Positions 10,714 through 23,854 of a DNA stretch of 64,000 nucleotides are shown piece by piece; within the stretch, counting starts at the first letter, position 1, and every line of letters begins with the position of its first letter. The DNA comes from Costus lasius (lineage: Eukaryota > Streptophyta > Magnoliopsida > Zingiberales > Costaceae). The DNA is taken from positions 59,103,949 to 59,167,948 of the forward strand of contig CM050449.1 in NCBI GenBank assembly GCA_027563935.2, written 5' to 3'. The notes beneath the pieces were generated by a model, which was not told the DNA's origin, ran no database searches, and saw nothing but the letters and a program-made list of their open reading frames with translations. The position numbers and the translations under genes are program-made.

Positions 10714-13267
10714 TTATGCTCATAGCATAAGCCAGGTCTGGTCTAGTGTATAACATCGCATACATGATCGAACCTACTGCCGAAGCATAGGGCACTCGAC
10801 TCTTGTCGTCCCTCTCAGCCTGTGTGACGGGACACTGGCTCTTGGAGAGAATAAGACCATGTCTCACTGGAAGGTATCCTTTCTTAGATTGCTCTAAGCT
10901 GAACCTCTCCAGGATCTTATCAATGTAAGTACTCTGACAAAGGGCCAGGAGCTTCTTTGATCTATCCCGGTAGAACCTCATGCCTAGGATATAGGCGGCC
11001 TCCCCTAAGTCTTTTATCTCAAAACACTTTCCCAACCATGTCTTCACAGCTTGAAGACTAGGGTTGTCATTTTCGATGAGTAGTATGTCGTCGACATACA
11101 GGACCGGAAATGTCACCAAGCTGCCACTAAATTTACTGTAAACACAGGCGTCATCTTCGCTCTTGATAAAGCCATAATCTCTTACTGCTTCATCAAATCG
11201 AAGATTCCAACTTTGAGAGGCTTGCTTTAATCCATAAATGGATCTTTTTAGCCTGCAGACCTTATTGGCCTCTGCAGGATGGATGAAACCATCAGGTTGT
11301 GTCATAAACACATCCTCTGTCAGCTTTCCGTTAAGGAACGCTGTCTTTACATCCATCTGTCATATCTCATAATCGTGAAATGCAGCTATAGCAAGCAGGG
11401 TTCGAATGGATTTGAACATGGCAACTAGCGAGAAGGTTTCATCATAGTCCACCTCGTGAACTTGTCTGAATCCTTTAGCCACAAGTCTACCCTTATAGGT
11501 AACTATGTTGCCATCCATGTCAGTCTTCCTCTTGAAGACCCATTTACACCCTATAGGTTTTACCCCATCAGGTAGCTCAACTAAATCCCAGACTTAGTTA
11601 GCCGACATGGAATCCATCTCGGATCTCATGGCCTCAAGCCATTTCTCGGAGTCTGGTCCAGTGACTGCCTCATCATAGGTCCTGGGTTCATCCTCAATGA
11701 TGAAGATCCCGTCGTGTTGGGTCGACAGCGATCCGTACCTCTCAGGTGCATGATGAATCCTTCTAGACCTACGCATGGCCTGTGTCTAAGCCTCTACTTG
11801 CCCAGCAACCGGTGCAGGTGGCTCAGGTTCCACCTCAGTGTCTTGTGGTTGCACTTGGACCACATCCAAGTCAAACTTCCTCCCACTGACTTCTTTCATG
11901 AGAAATTCTTTCTCTAGAAAGACAGCACCTCGAGCAACAAAAACTTTGTTCTCGCTGGGAATATAGAAGTAATATCCTTTAGTTTCCTTAGGATATCACA
12001 CAAACACGCATTTATCAGATCTGGGTTCTAGCTTGCTAGAATCCTGACATTTGACATAAGCCTCACATCCCCAGATTCTGATAAAAGAGAGATTTGGGCG
12101 TCTCCCACTCCATACCTCGTACGGAATCTTGGAGAGACTCTTAGATGAAACATTATTCAGTATGATAGAAGCTGTCTCAAGTGCATAGCCCCAAAACGAC
12201 GGAGGTAGAGTTGCATGACTCATCATAGATTGAACCATGTCCAACTAAGTTCGATTTCTCCTTTCAGACACACCATTCCATTGAGGTGTTCCAGGAGGAG
12301 TGAGTTGGGATAGAATCCCACACTCTCTAAGATAGTCAAAGAACTCACCGCTTAGGTACTCTCCACCATGATCTGATCGAAGAGCCTTAATAGATCTACC
12401 AAGCTGGTTCTCTACTTCATGTCTGAACTCCTTAAATTTCTCAAAGGATTCGGACTTATGTCTCATCAAATAGACATAACCATATCTACTGAAGTCATCA
12501 GTAAATGTGATGAAGTAGTTGTGCCCTCCTCTGGCTTGTTTACTGAATGGCCCACACACATCACTATGTATGAGATCCAACAAACCTCCTTCCCTCTCAC
12601 CAATCTTGGTGAAGGGTGCTTTTGTCATTTTCCCTAAGAAACAAGGCTCACAAGTATCAAACTCCTCCAAGGAGGTTGAATCTAACAATCCATTTGCATG
12701 GAGTTGTTGAATGCGATTCTTGTTTATATGGGCTAATCGACAATGCCAAAGGTACGCACCAACTGAACCACTCAATTTGATCCTTTTATGATTTATGTTA
12801 CATATAGAGTTATCCATGTCCAAGACATATAATCCATTGCACAAGGTACCCTTCCCATAAAACACATTTGCAAATGAAAAAGAACAAGTGTCCTCTTTTA
12901 TCTCAAATTTAAATCCTTTCCTTGCCAAGCAAGGAATAGATACAATATTTTTAGTAAGAGAAGGTACATAGTAGCAATTGTTTAACTCAAGTTGAATTCC
13001 AAAAGGCAGGGAGAGCGTCAAAAGTCCTACGGCAATAGCAGCAATCTGTGCTCCGTTTCCAACACGTAGGTCAATCTCTCCAGGCCGCACCGTTCTACTT
13101 TTCTTGAGCCCCTGCATATTTGTACAAATATGAGCTCTGCATGCGGTATCCAATACCCATGACATAGAAGTAGAAAGGTTGACTTCGGTAACATAAATAC
13201 CTGAGCCAGAAGACAAAGCCCTGCTTCTCTTCTCCTCGTTCTGAAGTCGCACCATGTCCTTCAACAT
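10714..13267 (-). pseudogene. Copia-E pol (protease, integrase, reverse transcriptase), several stops
   Basis: The pieces lie in one continuous minus-strand frame, so decay is by substitution rather than indels. Protease (motif DTAC), integrase zinc finger and catalytic core, and RT with YVDD are recognisable. In-frame stops include TAG near 12243, TGA near 11993, TAG near 11777, TAA near 11593 and TGA near 11357. Several fit C-to-T or G-to-A changes (CAA to TAA, TGG to TGA), as expected from deamination of methylated cytosine. The frame runs into the solo LTR at 10713; RNase H lies beyond the window. Confidence 0.9.
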
Positions 13268-13291
13268 GTGAGGTGGCCCTCCACATGAATA

Positions 13292-13712
13292 TCACCTGTT
13301 ATTCCTGATCCTTTCCATCTTTAGTTTCAGTTCCTTGGTTAAACCTTTCGGTTCACCACACTGAATGACTACTTTGGGAGGGTTGAGCTCAACCAATTCA
13401 TTGAAGAGCTGCCTTAGATTATAAATAATCTCAAAAGCACTCTTAGATTCATATTGCCCTCTAAATTCAGGCGACATGTTGGTTAGCATCAAATTAGCAA
13501 TCTCCAAAGTATCAGCCCGATGCTTATCAAAAGCATCCTTCTCAGCCGCTGAGGCCGAGCATGGAAGTGGCTCTGGAATAGGCTGCTCAAGGACATAGAG
13601 CTTCCTCTCAAGCCTAAGGACAATCCTCAAGTTCCGATACTAGTCCATCAAGTTGGATCCAACCAACTTGTCCTTTTCTAGGATAGATCGCGGTGACCAT
13701 CTGCTTAGCCAT
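13292..13712 (-). pseudogene. Copia-E gag remnant
   Basis: Residues such as RNLRIVLRLERKLYVLE match the Gag start of A-D (GHLKIVLKAERKLYVLE). A TAG interrupts near 13643 where a tryptophan is expected. A large middle part of Gag including an intact CCHC knuckle is missing; only a ruined CGGPPH trace remains near 13270. The ATG at 13712 is one frame away from the rest, so an indel has occurred. The bases just upstream, TTGTTGTAG, match the acceptor-like site of A-D. Confidence 0.8.
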
Positions 13713-13734
13713 TGATCTACAACAACCAAGAAAG

Positions 13735-15434
13735 TGAAGAGTCCCCTTCAAGGGGGAGCGCAAGGGGTTGAAACCCTAAAGGGGGCGCATGTAATTTCCA
13801 AGGGGTTTCAACATGAGATCGCATGTAATATATGTTCAAATGATCAACCTTAAGGAATGTGGAGATCGAAAGAAGATCATACCAAAGCCATCTATTTGGA
13901 TGGTGTCTTGGAAGCAAAGATCGAAAGGGATCTTCTCCAAAGATGAAGCACACAAGATGAGGAATGGCTTCTCCTTGTCGTCTTTGTGCTAGCAAAGCTT
14001 CAAGGGGTCCTTTGCGTGGAGGAAGTTTGAGATGCGAGAACAAGCTTCACCTTGGACGAAAACCTTCCCTTCTTCTCGTCAATCCACCACTTGCGAGAGT
14101 GCAAGCAAAACCACAAGAGAAGAGGGGAACGCATATGCGTTTTGGCGTTGAGAGGAATCGGCCTTGATGACTTTCCAAAAATGGAACATCATTAAGCCAT
14201 GCGCTCATGCCAACCCAAAAACGCTTACTAGCATTGAACCAAGCGTTCACCTTTGTGAACCGGTTCAAGCCAAAATGTCCCAATCGAATTTGGTTCATAG
14301 ACCAAATCAAAATAGCTCAAGCCATTTGGTCTAGACCATAGTAAACCCTAAGGTTTTAGATCTAACCGTTCATCTCTTTGATGCTTTTGATCTCACCGAT
14401 CTAGCATCAAATCTCTCGATCGAAGCTTACCGATCTCAAGCCCTAATCAATCAAACATGATCAGACCAGATCTCACTTACAATCAGAGTTTAAACTCCTT
14501 TAAACTGAACCTAAACAATTCAGTCCACACGATCTGACTTAAGCAAGCCATATCATCGAATTGTGCGACCCTAAGGGTTTCCTCTAAATGTCGGTAACGA
14601 TAACTTACATTATCACGATCAGTGAGGGGTATCTAGCAATACATCACTGTCTCCCGATATAAAGGAAAGAGTCTTCCAAGACTACACCCAAACCACAGCA
14701 CAAGTGTGAATCCACATCACTAGGCATACATGTTTCCTTTGCCACTGGATGTTCTTATTGGACAAGCGTGTCAAGCCTGTAGCTCCAATATGATGAGCAT
14801 GATTAGACCAGATGAACATCGTCACCTGGGTATGGCCATACACTTTCTCAATCATCTCATTTAAGGGGGCCCCTTTAGAACATCACACTCCAATTAAGGA
14901 GACGGCAATCCTATATCTATCACTAGTGTCCTAACCTGACTCATGATCATTATCCAAGATAGTCTATAACCATTATGTTTCAAATCATATTGAACTACCT
15001 CAAAACAATGACAATCATCATTTAGAAACACAAGTGATCTCAAGTCAGAGGACATGTGCCACTTGTTGCATACAAGGATTATTCACATTGTGACAAGCAA
15101 TTGAATATCCTAGTAGGGTCTGTCCAGTACATCCAATGTACCCATGAGTCTACATCTTATTCCATGCTCGAAGCATCCTATAAGATTAGAACACATATTA
15201 GTCTCAATCATATCAAGGCTGTCTCATGTTTACCAAGATATCTCAACTAAGGACAATACAGCATGTCAGCCTAGCTGAACAGCATTGAGACATTATTCAG
15301 AAGTACACTTATTGGAGCAGACAATGTAACAAACTGAATAACAACCATTGCCTTTATAAACATAAAAGTTTATATACATGATACTGATACAATCCCAAGG
15401 CCTCAAACATTAGCCTTAAGGGCATACCCCAACA
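13735..15434 (-). repeat. 3' LTR of copia-C
   Basis: An intact 1700-bp LTR in minus orientation. The polypurine tract (minus AAGTGGGAGAT) lies just right of 15434. The U5 motif ATGGCTTTG then GTATG is at 13891 down to 13878. The conserved antisense 64-codon frame is open at 15056-15250. Confidence 0.94.
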
Positions 15435-15454
15435 ATCTCCCACTTGCACTTAAT

Positions 15455-18400
15455 CTAATGGTTGAGAAATCTCAAACCCATATAATTACAGTGCTTCTCA
15501 TGCTTCTGCTGCGCCAGAGGCTTGGTAAGCGGGTCAGCCAGATTGTCATCTGTATGAACCTTGCAGATTTTGATCTCGCCACGATCAATGATCTCCCGGA
15601 TCAAGTGAAACCGTCTCTGTATGTGCTTGGACTTCTGGTGCGACCGTGGTTCCTTTGCTTGTGCGATTGCTCCAGTGTTATCACAAAAGATAACCAAAGG
15701 ATCTGCACTCGAAGGAACAACACCAAGTTCCTGAATGAACTTACGAATCCACACTGCCTCCTTGGATGCTTCCGAGGCTGCAACATACTCGGCTTCTGTT
15801 GTGGAATCAGCAACAGTTGACTGTTTGAAACTCTTCCACACCACTGCTCCACCATTCAAGCTAAAAACATAGCCTGATTGCGATCGGAAATCATCCTGGT
15901 CCGACTGGAACGAAGCGTCAGTATATCCTTCAATACTGAGTTCTTCCTGACCACCATATATCAAGAACATATCTTTGGTCCTCCGAAGATATTTTAAAAT
16001 GTTCTTGACCGCAATCCAGTGTGCCTGACCTGGATTACTTTGGAACCGACTGGTCACGCTTAACCCGTAAGCGACGTCTGGGCGAGTACACAACATCGCA
16101 TACATAATGGACCCAATAGCCGAAGCATAAGGCGTATTGTCCATTTCATCTTTCTCAGTCTGTGTTTGTGGACACTGACTCTTTGAAAGATTCAGACCAT
16201 GTCTGACTGGAAGATATCCTCTTTTAGAATTCTCTAAATGGAATCTCTCCAGGACTTTATCGATGTAAGTACTCTGGCACAGCCCGAGAAGCCTCTTAGA
16301 TCTATCCCTGTAGATCTTCACACCTAATACATAGGCTGCTTCTCCTAAATCTTTCATCTGAAAACATTTTCCTAACCATGCTTTAACAGCATGCAGTTCA
16401 GGAATATCGTTTCCAATGATTAAGATATCATCGACGTAGAGGACTAGGAAAGTAATCACGCTCCCACTAAACCTCTTATATACACACGGGTCATCTTCGT
16501 TCTTGATGAAACCAAACTCAGAGATTGATTCATCAAAATGAATATTCCAGCTTCTAGATGCTTGTTTAAGTCCATAAATGGACTTCTTTAACTTGCATAT
16601 TTTATGACGATCTGATGGATTAGTGAAACCTTCAGGTTGTGTCATATACACATCCTCATCCAGTTTTCCATTAAGGAAAGCCGTCTTCACATCCATCTGC
16701 CAGATCTCATAATCGTAATATGCAGCTATCGCGAAAAGAATCCGAATAGACTTAAACATGGCTACAGGAGAGAAAGTTTCATCATAATCTATCCCGTAGA
16801 TTTGTTTGAAACCTTTCGCTACTAGCCTGCCTTTATAGGTAACCACGTTACCATCCATGTCAATCTTCTTTTTGAAGATCCATTTACAGCCTATAGGGAT
16901 TACTCCCGGAGGCGGATCAACCAAAACCCAGACTTGGTTATCTGACATGGAGTCCATTTCGGCTCGCATAGCTTCAAGCCATCTAGCTGACTCCGGTCCA
17001 CTGACCGCATCCGCATAAGTAAGGGGTTCATCATTATCAATGATGTAGACTCCGTCATAGCGCTCAGGCTGTCGACGGATCCTTCCCGATCTTCACGGTT
17101 CCCGTGATATCTGAGCCTCAGGTTGTTCAGTAACCTGATCTACCGGCTCAGGCTCATCCAACTGTGCTTGACTACTTTGTCCTTCCTCTGGATTCTCATC
17201 CAGCTTTATTTCTCTCCCACTGGCTTCTTGCAGAAGAAACTCCTTCTCAAGAAAAACTCCCGTCCGAGCAACAAATACTTTGTTCTCTTTGGGATCGAAG
17301 AAATAATAACCCTTAGTTTCCTTAGGGTAACCGACAAAGATGCATTTCTCAGATCTGCTCTCTAGTTTCCCAGAGGCGAGCTTTTTGACATAAGCCTCGC
17401 AACCCCAGATCTTAATAAATGTCAAGCACGGCTGTTTCCCATACCATATTTCATATGGAGTCTTTGAAACTGCCTTGGATGGCACTCGGTTTAGTACCTT
17501 TGCAGCTGTTTCCAATGCAAAACCCCAAAAGGAGTAAGGAAGAGTAGCCTGACTCATCATAGAACGAACCATATCAAGTAACGTTCTATTTCTCCTCTCG
17601 GACACACCATTCCATTGTGGTGTTCCTGGCGGAGTGAGCTGTGAGATAATCCCACACTCTTTTAGATAGTCAGTAAACGCATGACTCAAGTATTCTCCAC
17701 CTCGATCAGAACGAAGTGCCTTGATATTTCGGCCTAGCTGATTTTGTACTTCATTTTTGAACTCTTTGAACTTGTCAAAAGATTCACTCTTATGTCTCAT
17801 AAGATAGACATAACCATATCTACTGAAATCATCAGTAAAGGTAATGAAGTACTGATAGCCACCTCTGGCATGTTTACTAAATGGCCCACACACATCAGTG
17901 TGTATAAGGTCAAGTAAACCTGAAGCCCTTTGACCTTTGTTAGGAAAAGGAGACTTTGTCATTTTACCCATTAAATAAGCTTTGCATGTATCAATCTCCT
18001 CATAGGAGAATGATCCCAGCAGTCCATGATCATGCAACCGCTTAATGCGCTTCTTGTTAATATGGCCTAAACGACTATGCCATAGCAAGGTGCTGTCATC
18101 AGCATACTTGGCTTTCTTATTATCAATGTTTTGTATAGAATAGTCCATGTCCAACATGAATAACCCATTGTTAATTGAACCAGTAGCATAAACAATATTA
18201 TCAAGAGTAAGATAACACTTTGAAATCTTGCATTCAAAGGAAAACCCTTTCCTGACAAGAGCAGGAATAGTGATAATATTTTTGGTAATACTGGGTACAA
18301 AGTAACAATTGTTTAATTCTAATACAATGCCAGATGGTAATGAGATGTAATAATCCCCTACAGCAACAGCAGCAACCCGTGCCCCGTTTCCAACTCGTAG

Positions 18401-19339
18401 GTCCACCTCATGCTGTCCCACCTGTCTTCTTCTCTTGAGTTCCTGCACATTTGAACAAATGTGAACTCCACATGCAGTGTCCAACACCCATGAAATAGAA
18501 GAAGAAGATATCATGACCTCAGTCACAAATATACCTGAGCCAGAAGCGATGCTTCCCTTCTTGTCTCCTTGGAGCGCTTTACAGTCCTTTTTCCAGTGAC
18601 CCAGCTGGCCACAGTGGAAACATCTGTATTCCTTTGACCGCTTCACCTTCTGTTTCAGAGCCTTGCTGTAATTCTTGACCGGGGCTTTGCCCTTCTTCCC
18701 CTTCTTCTTGTTCCTGGAGGGGAACATCAAGACAGAGGTTGAAGGCTTTCCCTTCAGAGTCTCCTCAGTGGTCAAGAGCATATTCAGCAACTCTGCTGGA
18801 GTACAATCGATTTTGTTCATATTAAAATTAATAATGAATGCATCGAAAGAGGGCGGGAGAGACTGCAGAATAATGTCTACAGCAAGCTCCTGGTTGATGG
18901 TATGCCCCAGTTTCTCCAGAGCCTCCTTGTGCCCAATCATCTTGAGCACGTGAGCTCCCACTGGGCTCCCTTCAGCCAGTTTGCTCTGAAAGAAAAGCTT
19001 GGTCAGATTATAGCGTTCAGTCCTCGCCTGTGCAGCATACAGCATCTTGAGGTTTGCTATAATTTCTATAGCAGACATATCCTCATGCTGACGCTGCAGC
19101 GGTGGCGTCATAGACGCTAGCATCAGGCAAGCAACATCAATTCTATCATTGACATGCTTTTCATAGGCATCGCGAACCGCCCTTGCGGCGTTCGCAGCGG
19201 GTTGAGGCGGTATAGCCGTCTCGAGGACATACAGTTTCCTCTCAGCCTTAAGAACGATCTTAAGGTGTCCGAACCAGTCTGAGAAGTTTGGCCCAGCAAA
19301 CTTCTCCCTTTCCAGTAGGGATCGCACATTGAAGCTCAT
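15455..19339 (-). pseudogene. Copia-C Gag-Pol polyprotein, single nonsense codon
   Basis: The frame is open from ATG 19339 to a TGA at 17095-17093, then open again to 15455 in the same frame. The stop replaces the first Arg codon of the basic stretch between integrase and RT (CGA to TGA, a CpG-type transition). Gag CCHC (CFHCGQLGHWKKDC), protease DTACG, integrase D,D35E, RT YVDD and RNase H are all present. A second defect is seen: the integrase zinc finger reads DTCKAY where A, B and D have DTCKAC, so the last zinc-binding cysteine is lost. This copy would encode Gag-PR-IN only. Confidence 0.95.
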
Positions 19340-21098
19340 GGTGTTCGTTGCTGCAGGAATCTACAACAATGCAAGAACAGCAAGGTCAGTATCAATGTCT
19401 AGAATCAATCCATGACTTAAGAAAGATTCTTTTCTCACTATTTTATCTGGCTGAAAAATCTAGCAAAACAGCCCGAAAGAGTAACACTCTTTTAGTGAAA
19501 TAGGATCCAGATTTCATACTTGGTCTCCGCGTCCCGCTCAGGCGAGATAAGATGCACAGAGAGTACAAGCACTAATTTCTGGTAGGCATTCCCTGCCAAT
19601 CGCCAACCCGTGCGATTCCCCTTCATCTGGGCAATCCAGCAGACTGTGCCAACTGAGTTGGTACAACACAGTCTCTGATCCCACAGATGGCTGCCTCCAT
19701 ATAGCTCACATATGCCCCATATGTAGCCTACATGGTCAAGCTAACCCGACCTACTCCCTGGACCACCACGTGCTATGCTGAGCAACGAGAAGCGATAAAT
19801 CCCTTCTCTGTAACACGCAGGTGAAATCACACACCGTCTGAAGATAGAAGGACGTGCCCACTGAGTGGGTACAACACGGCTCCAACGATAGTCAGAACAG
19901 CGAGGTTTCGCGTCAGAAGGCTTACGAGCTTGATATTTCAGCGTTGGATTTTAACGGTCTTTTATCTTCTTAACTATCATGCAAACCCTATGGTGATAGC
20001 AGAAGATAAATAAATCATGCAATTCTAATTATAAACGGTAAGTAGAAAGCATGCTGATCTTATGTGGTAAAAGCCCATTAACCCTAAGTAAGACCTTAAG
20101 TTATCTTAAGTCTTCACTTGCTTCTTGGGTCTTTTGCCTCTCATCTGGCCCAGACCAGGGCCCAAGCGCCCTCTACAGCTCAGGTGCGCCCACCAGCTGC
20201 TTGCGCCTTGCTATGTGTGCTTTGAGCTCTTGTCAGATTAAAAGTACATTTTAATCTATCTAGACAAGTTTGACACGCAGGTCAATTATACAATAAATTA
20301 ATTAAAATGTGATGCGCAAATCACAAAAATATAATTTACAATTTAAGCCAGGCTCGCAGGCCCCAGCACAGCACACATTAAAAGGGCAACCCACATAAGA
20401 TGAAATAGACAAGCACATGGCATCCAATCAACATGTGATCCATTTAACAAGAAAATAAAATTTTGAAAACCCATTGGCATCATTTTAATTTTCTTATGTG
20501 CCCCTACAACCTTACAATGGTCCATTGATAGGGATCCACACATCCATCTAGTCAGATCCACTGCCCTTGCATGCACCAAGTCCTAACTGACTTGAGTTGA
20601 CCTAATGGTCAACCATGCATGCGCAAAGGGCTGAACAACCCTCATGAGTTTCGGCAAGCGGGTGTGACCCCGGGCCTAACTCATGTGTGTTCAGTAGCCG
20701 TCTCAACCAGACCTCGCTACACGCCCTTGATGCAGTCGACCTATAGCCACCTCGTGCTTGCGCATAGGTGCTATCTGGTCAACCCATCTAGGCTGTCAGA
20801 TGGTCTGATCAGACTATTTGGATACTTCCTAGAAGATGACTTCAACCCCATCAACCCATCTAAGGGTTTAAAGTAGGGCCTTAGATCTAGATGAGGCGCG
20901 CATGATCTTTTGTTTTGACAAAAACAACATGAAAGAAGCGCCAACAAACATGCGCCATCCATAACTAAACATACATTTAAGTTCTTAAACTAGCATGTAG
21001 TTATTCGGCATGTTATTAGATCTATGCTTAGCAAACGCAAACAAGGATCACATGTAGGCAATCAAATGAACATACATAGAACCAGCTCTGATACCAAT
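19340..21098 (-). other. Copia-C leader with hairpin array and PBS
   Basis: No gene is seen. This is the leader of C, homologous to 23841-25666 in B. The acceptor-like TTGTTGTAG precedes gag by 21 nt. Hairpins lie at 19853-19878, 19642-19673 and 19533-19546. The PBS is at 21085-21096, two bases inside the LTR boundary. Confidence 0.85.
21085..21096 (-). promoter_or_regulatory. Primer-binding site of copia-C
   Basis: The minus strand reads TGGTATCAGAGC, complementary to the 3' end of plant initiator tRNA-Met, where reverse transcription is primed. It is separated from the 5' LTR by two bases. Confidence 0.9.
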
Positions 21099-22139
21099 TG
21101 AAGAGTCCCCTTCAAGGGGGAGCGCAAGGGGTTGAAACCCTAAAGGGGGCGCATGTAATTTCCAAGGGGTTTCAACATGAGATCGCATGTAATATATGTT
21201 CAAATGATCAACCTTAAGGAATGTGGAGATCGAAAGAAGATCATACCAAAGCCATCTATTTGGATGGTGTCTTGGAAGCAAAGATCGAAAGGGATCTTCT
21301 CCAAAGATGAAGCACACAAGATGAGGAATGGCTTCTCCTTGTCGTCTTTGTGCTAGCAAAGCTTCAAGGGGTCCTTTGCGTGGAGGAAGTTTGAGATGCG
21401 AGAACAAGCTTCACCTTGGACGAAAACCTTCCCTTCTTCTCGTCAATCCACCACTTGCGAGAGTGCAAGCAAAACCACAAGAGAAGAGGGGAACGCATAT
21501 GCGTTTTGGCGTTGAGAGGAATCGGCCTTGATGACTTTCCAAAAATGGAACATCATTAAGCCATGCGCTCATGCTAACCCAAAAACGCTTACTAGCATTG
21601 AACCAAGCGTTCACCTTTGTGAACCGGTTCAAGCCAAAATGTCCCAATCGAATTTGGTTCATAAACCAAATCAAAATAGCTCAAGCCATTTGGTCTAGAC
21701 CATAGTAAACCCTAAGGTTTCAGATCTAACCGTTCATCTCTTTGATACTTTTGATCTCACCGATCTAGCATCAAATCTCTCAATCGAAGCTTACCGATCT
21801 CAAGCCCTAATCAATCAAACATGATCAGACCAGATCTCACTTACAATCAGAGTTTAAACTCCTTTAAACTGAACCTAAACAATTCAGTCCACACGATCTG
21901 ACTTAAGCAAGCCATATCATCGAATTGTGCGACCCTAAGGGTTTCCTCTAAATGTCGGTAACGATAACTTACATTATCACGATCAGTGAGGGGTATCTAG
22001 CAACACATCACTGTCTCCCGATATAAAGGAAAGAGTCTTCCAAGACTACACCCAAACCACAGCACAAGTGTGAATCCACATCACTAGGCATACATGTTTC
22101 CTTTGCCACTGGATGTTCTTATTGGACAAGCGTGTCAAG
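21099..22139 (-). repeat. 5' LTR of copia-C, piece 1 of 3
   Basis: This matches 13735-14775 of the 3' LTR with a few substitutions. It is cut at 22139 by copia-B; TCAAG (22135-22139) is the left copy of the B TSD. The U5 start motif is at 21255 down to 21247. Confidence 0.94.
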
Positions 22140-23840
22140 TGTTGGGGTATGCCCTTAAGGCTAATGTTTGAGGCCTATGGGAATGTATCAGTATCATGTA
22201 ATAAACTGTTATGTTTAAAGGCATGGTTGTTATTCAGTTAGCTACATTGTCTGCTGCAATATATGTTCTTCTGAATAATGTCTCAAAAGCTGTTCAGCTA
22301 GGCTGATATGCTATTATGTCCTTAGTCGATGTATCTTGGTGAACATGAGACAACCTTGATATGGATAAGACTAATATGTAGTCTAATCTTATAGGATGCT
22401 TCGAGCATGGAATAAGATGTAGACTCATGGGTACATTGGATGTACTGGACAGACCCTACTAGGATGTTCAATTGTTTGTCGCAATATGAATATTCCTTGA
22501 TTGCAACAAGTGGCACATTTCCTCTGACTTGAGATCACTTGTGTTTCTAAATGATGATTGTCATTGTTTTGAGGTAGTTCAATATCATTTGAAACATAAT
22601 GATTATAGACTATCTTGGATGATGAGCTTGAGTCAGGTTAGGGCACTAGTGATAGACATAGGATTGCCGTCTCCTTGTTTAAGGAGTGTGATGTTCTAAA
22701 GGGGCCCCCTGGATGAGATGATTGAGAGAGTGTATGGCCATACCCAGGTGACAGTGTTCATCTGATCTAATCATGCTCATCATATTGGAGTTACGAGCTT
22801 GACAGGCTTGTCCAATAAGAACATCCAGTGGCAAAGGAAATATGCATGCCTTGTGAAATGATTCACACTTGTGCTGTGGTTTGGGTGTAGTCTTGGAAGA
22901 CTCTTTCCTCTATATCGGGAGACAGTGATGTGTTGCTAGATACCCCTCACTGATCGTGATAATGAGAATTATCGTTACCGATATTTAAAGGAAACCCTCA
23001 GGGTCGCACAATTTGATGATATGGCTTACTTAAGTCAGATCGTGTGGACTGAATTGTTCAGGTTCAGTTTAAAGGGATTTAATCTCTGATTGTGAGTGAG
23101 ATCTGGTCTGATCATGTTTGATTGATTAGAGCTTGAGATCGGTAAGCTTCGATCGAGAGAATAGATGCCAGATCGGTCAGATCAGGAGCATCAAGGAGAT
23201 CGACGGTTAGATCGGGAACCTTAGGGTTTATTTAAGATCTAGACCATAATACTTGGATTTATTGGTCTTGGACCAAACCGAAATGAACCGCTCATGGAAT
23301 GAGCGCATGGTTCAAGGCTTGGCGACAAGTTCACTTGGCGTGAACATATGGGGCGGTGAGTGGTTACTATTTTTAGTAACCATGATCTCCACTTGGTGGG
23401 GGGCTCTCGTCCGATTAGAGTAATCTCTATTCTTGCCACTTGAACTGATTTTTCCTCTCGACTCTCGTGGTGTGTGGCGACGCTTGAAGGTTGAGGAGGA
23501 TTCGGCCAAGAGAAAAGATCTCCATCCCTTTCTCATTCGATCAAGGATTCTTTGAACCCTTGCTAGCACAAGGAGCAACAAAGAGTTTGCCTTCATCCTC
23601 TTGTGTGCGAGACTTTGGAGAAGTGGCACTTGCGACTTTAGCTTCCAAGGCGACATCTACTCCATGGCGATGGTATGATCGTTTTGCATCATCTTGAATA
23701 GCTTTTCATTAAGTTGATCTTTTAACATGCAAGTCGATCCTATAAACCCTAGTTTCCGCAAGTCAAAATTTTATGCGCCATCACTTTAGGGTTTTTGCTC
23801 CCTCAAGAAGGGGACCCCCCTTATCTAAGGGGCACTTTCA
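22140..23840 (+). repeat. 5' LTR of copia-B
   Basis: It runs from TGTTGGGG to GCACTTTCA. It should carry the promoter and start of the transcript; I could not fix a TATA box with confidence (TTATATCGGGAG or TTTAAAGG stretches are candidates). It contains the GTATGGCCATAC palindrome, the antisense 64-codon frame (22322-22516) and the U5 start motif. Confidence 0.95.
23664..23678 (+). other. Candidate Gag start exon end and splice donor in copia-B U5
   Basis: ATG GCG ATG (23664-23672) in a good start context (CCATGG) is followed directly by GTATGA. The same position in the other LTRs reads ATG GCN (A/T)TG then GTA, with changes only at a synonymous third base or Met/Leu. Paired with the acceptor at 25644-25645 it would remove 1973 nt including the PBS and hairpins, and the reading frame is kept into gag. 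No transcript evidence is available here. Confidence 0.5.
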
Positions 23841-23842
23841 AT

Positions 23843-23854
23843 TGGTATCAGAGC
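23843..23854 (+). promoter_or_regulatory. Primer-binding site of copia-B
   Basis: TGGTATCAGAGC, complementary to initiator tRNA-Met, begins two bases after the 5' LTR. Confidence 0.92.
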
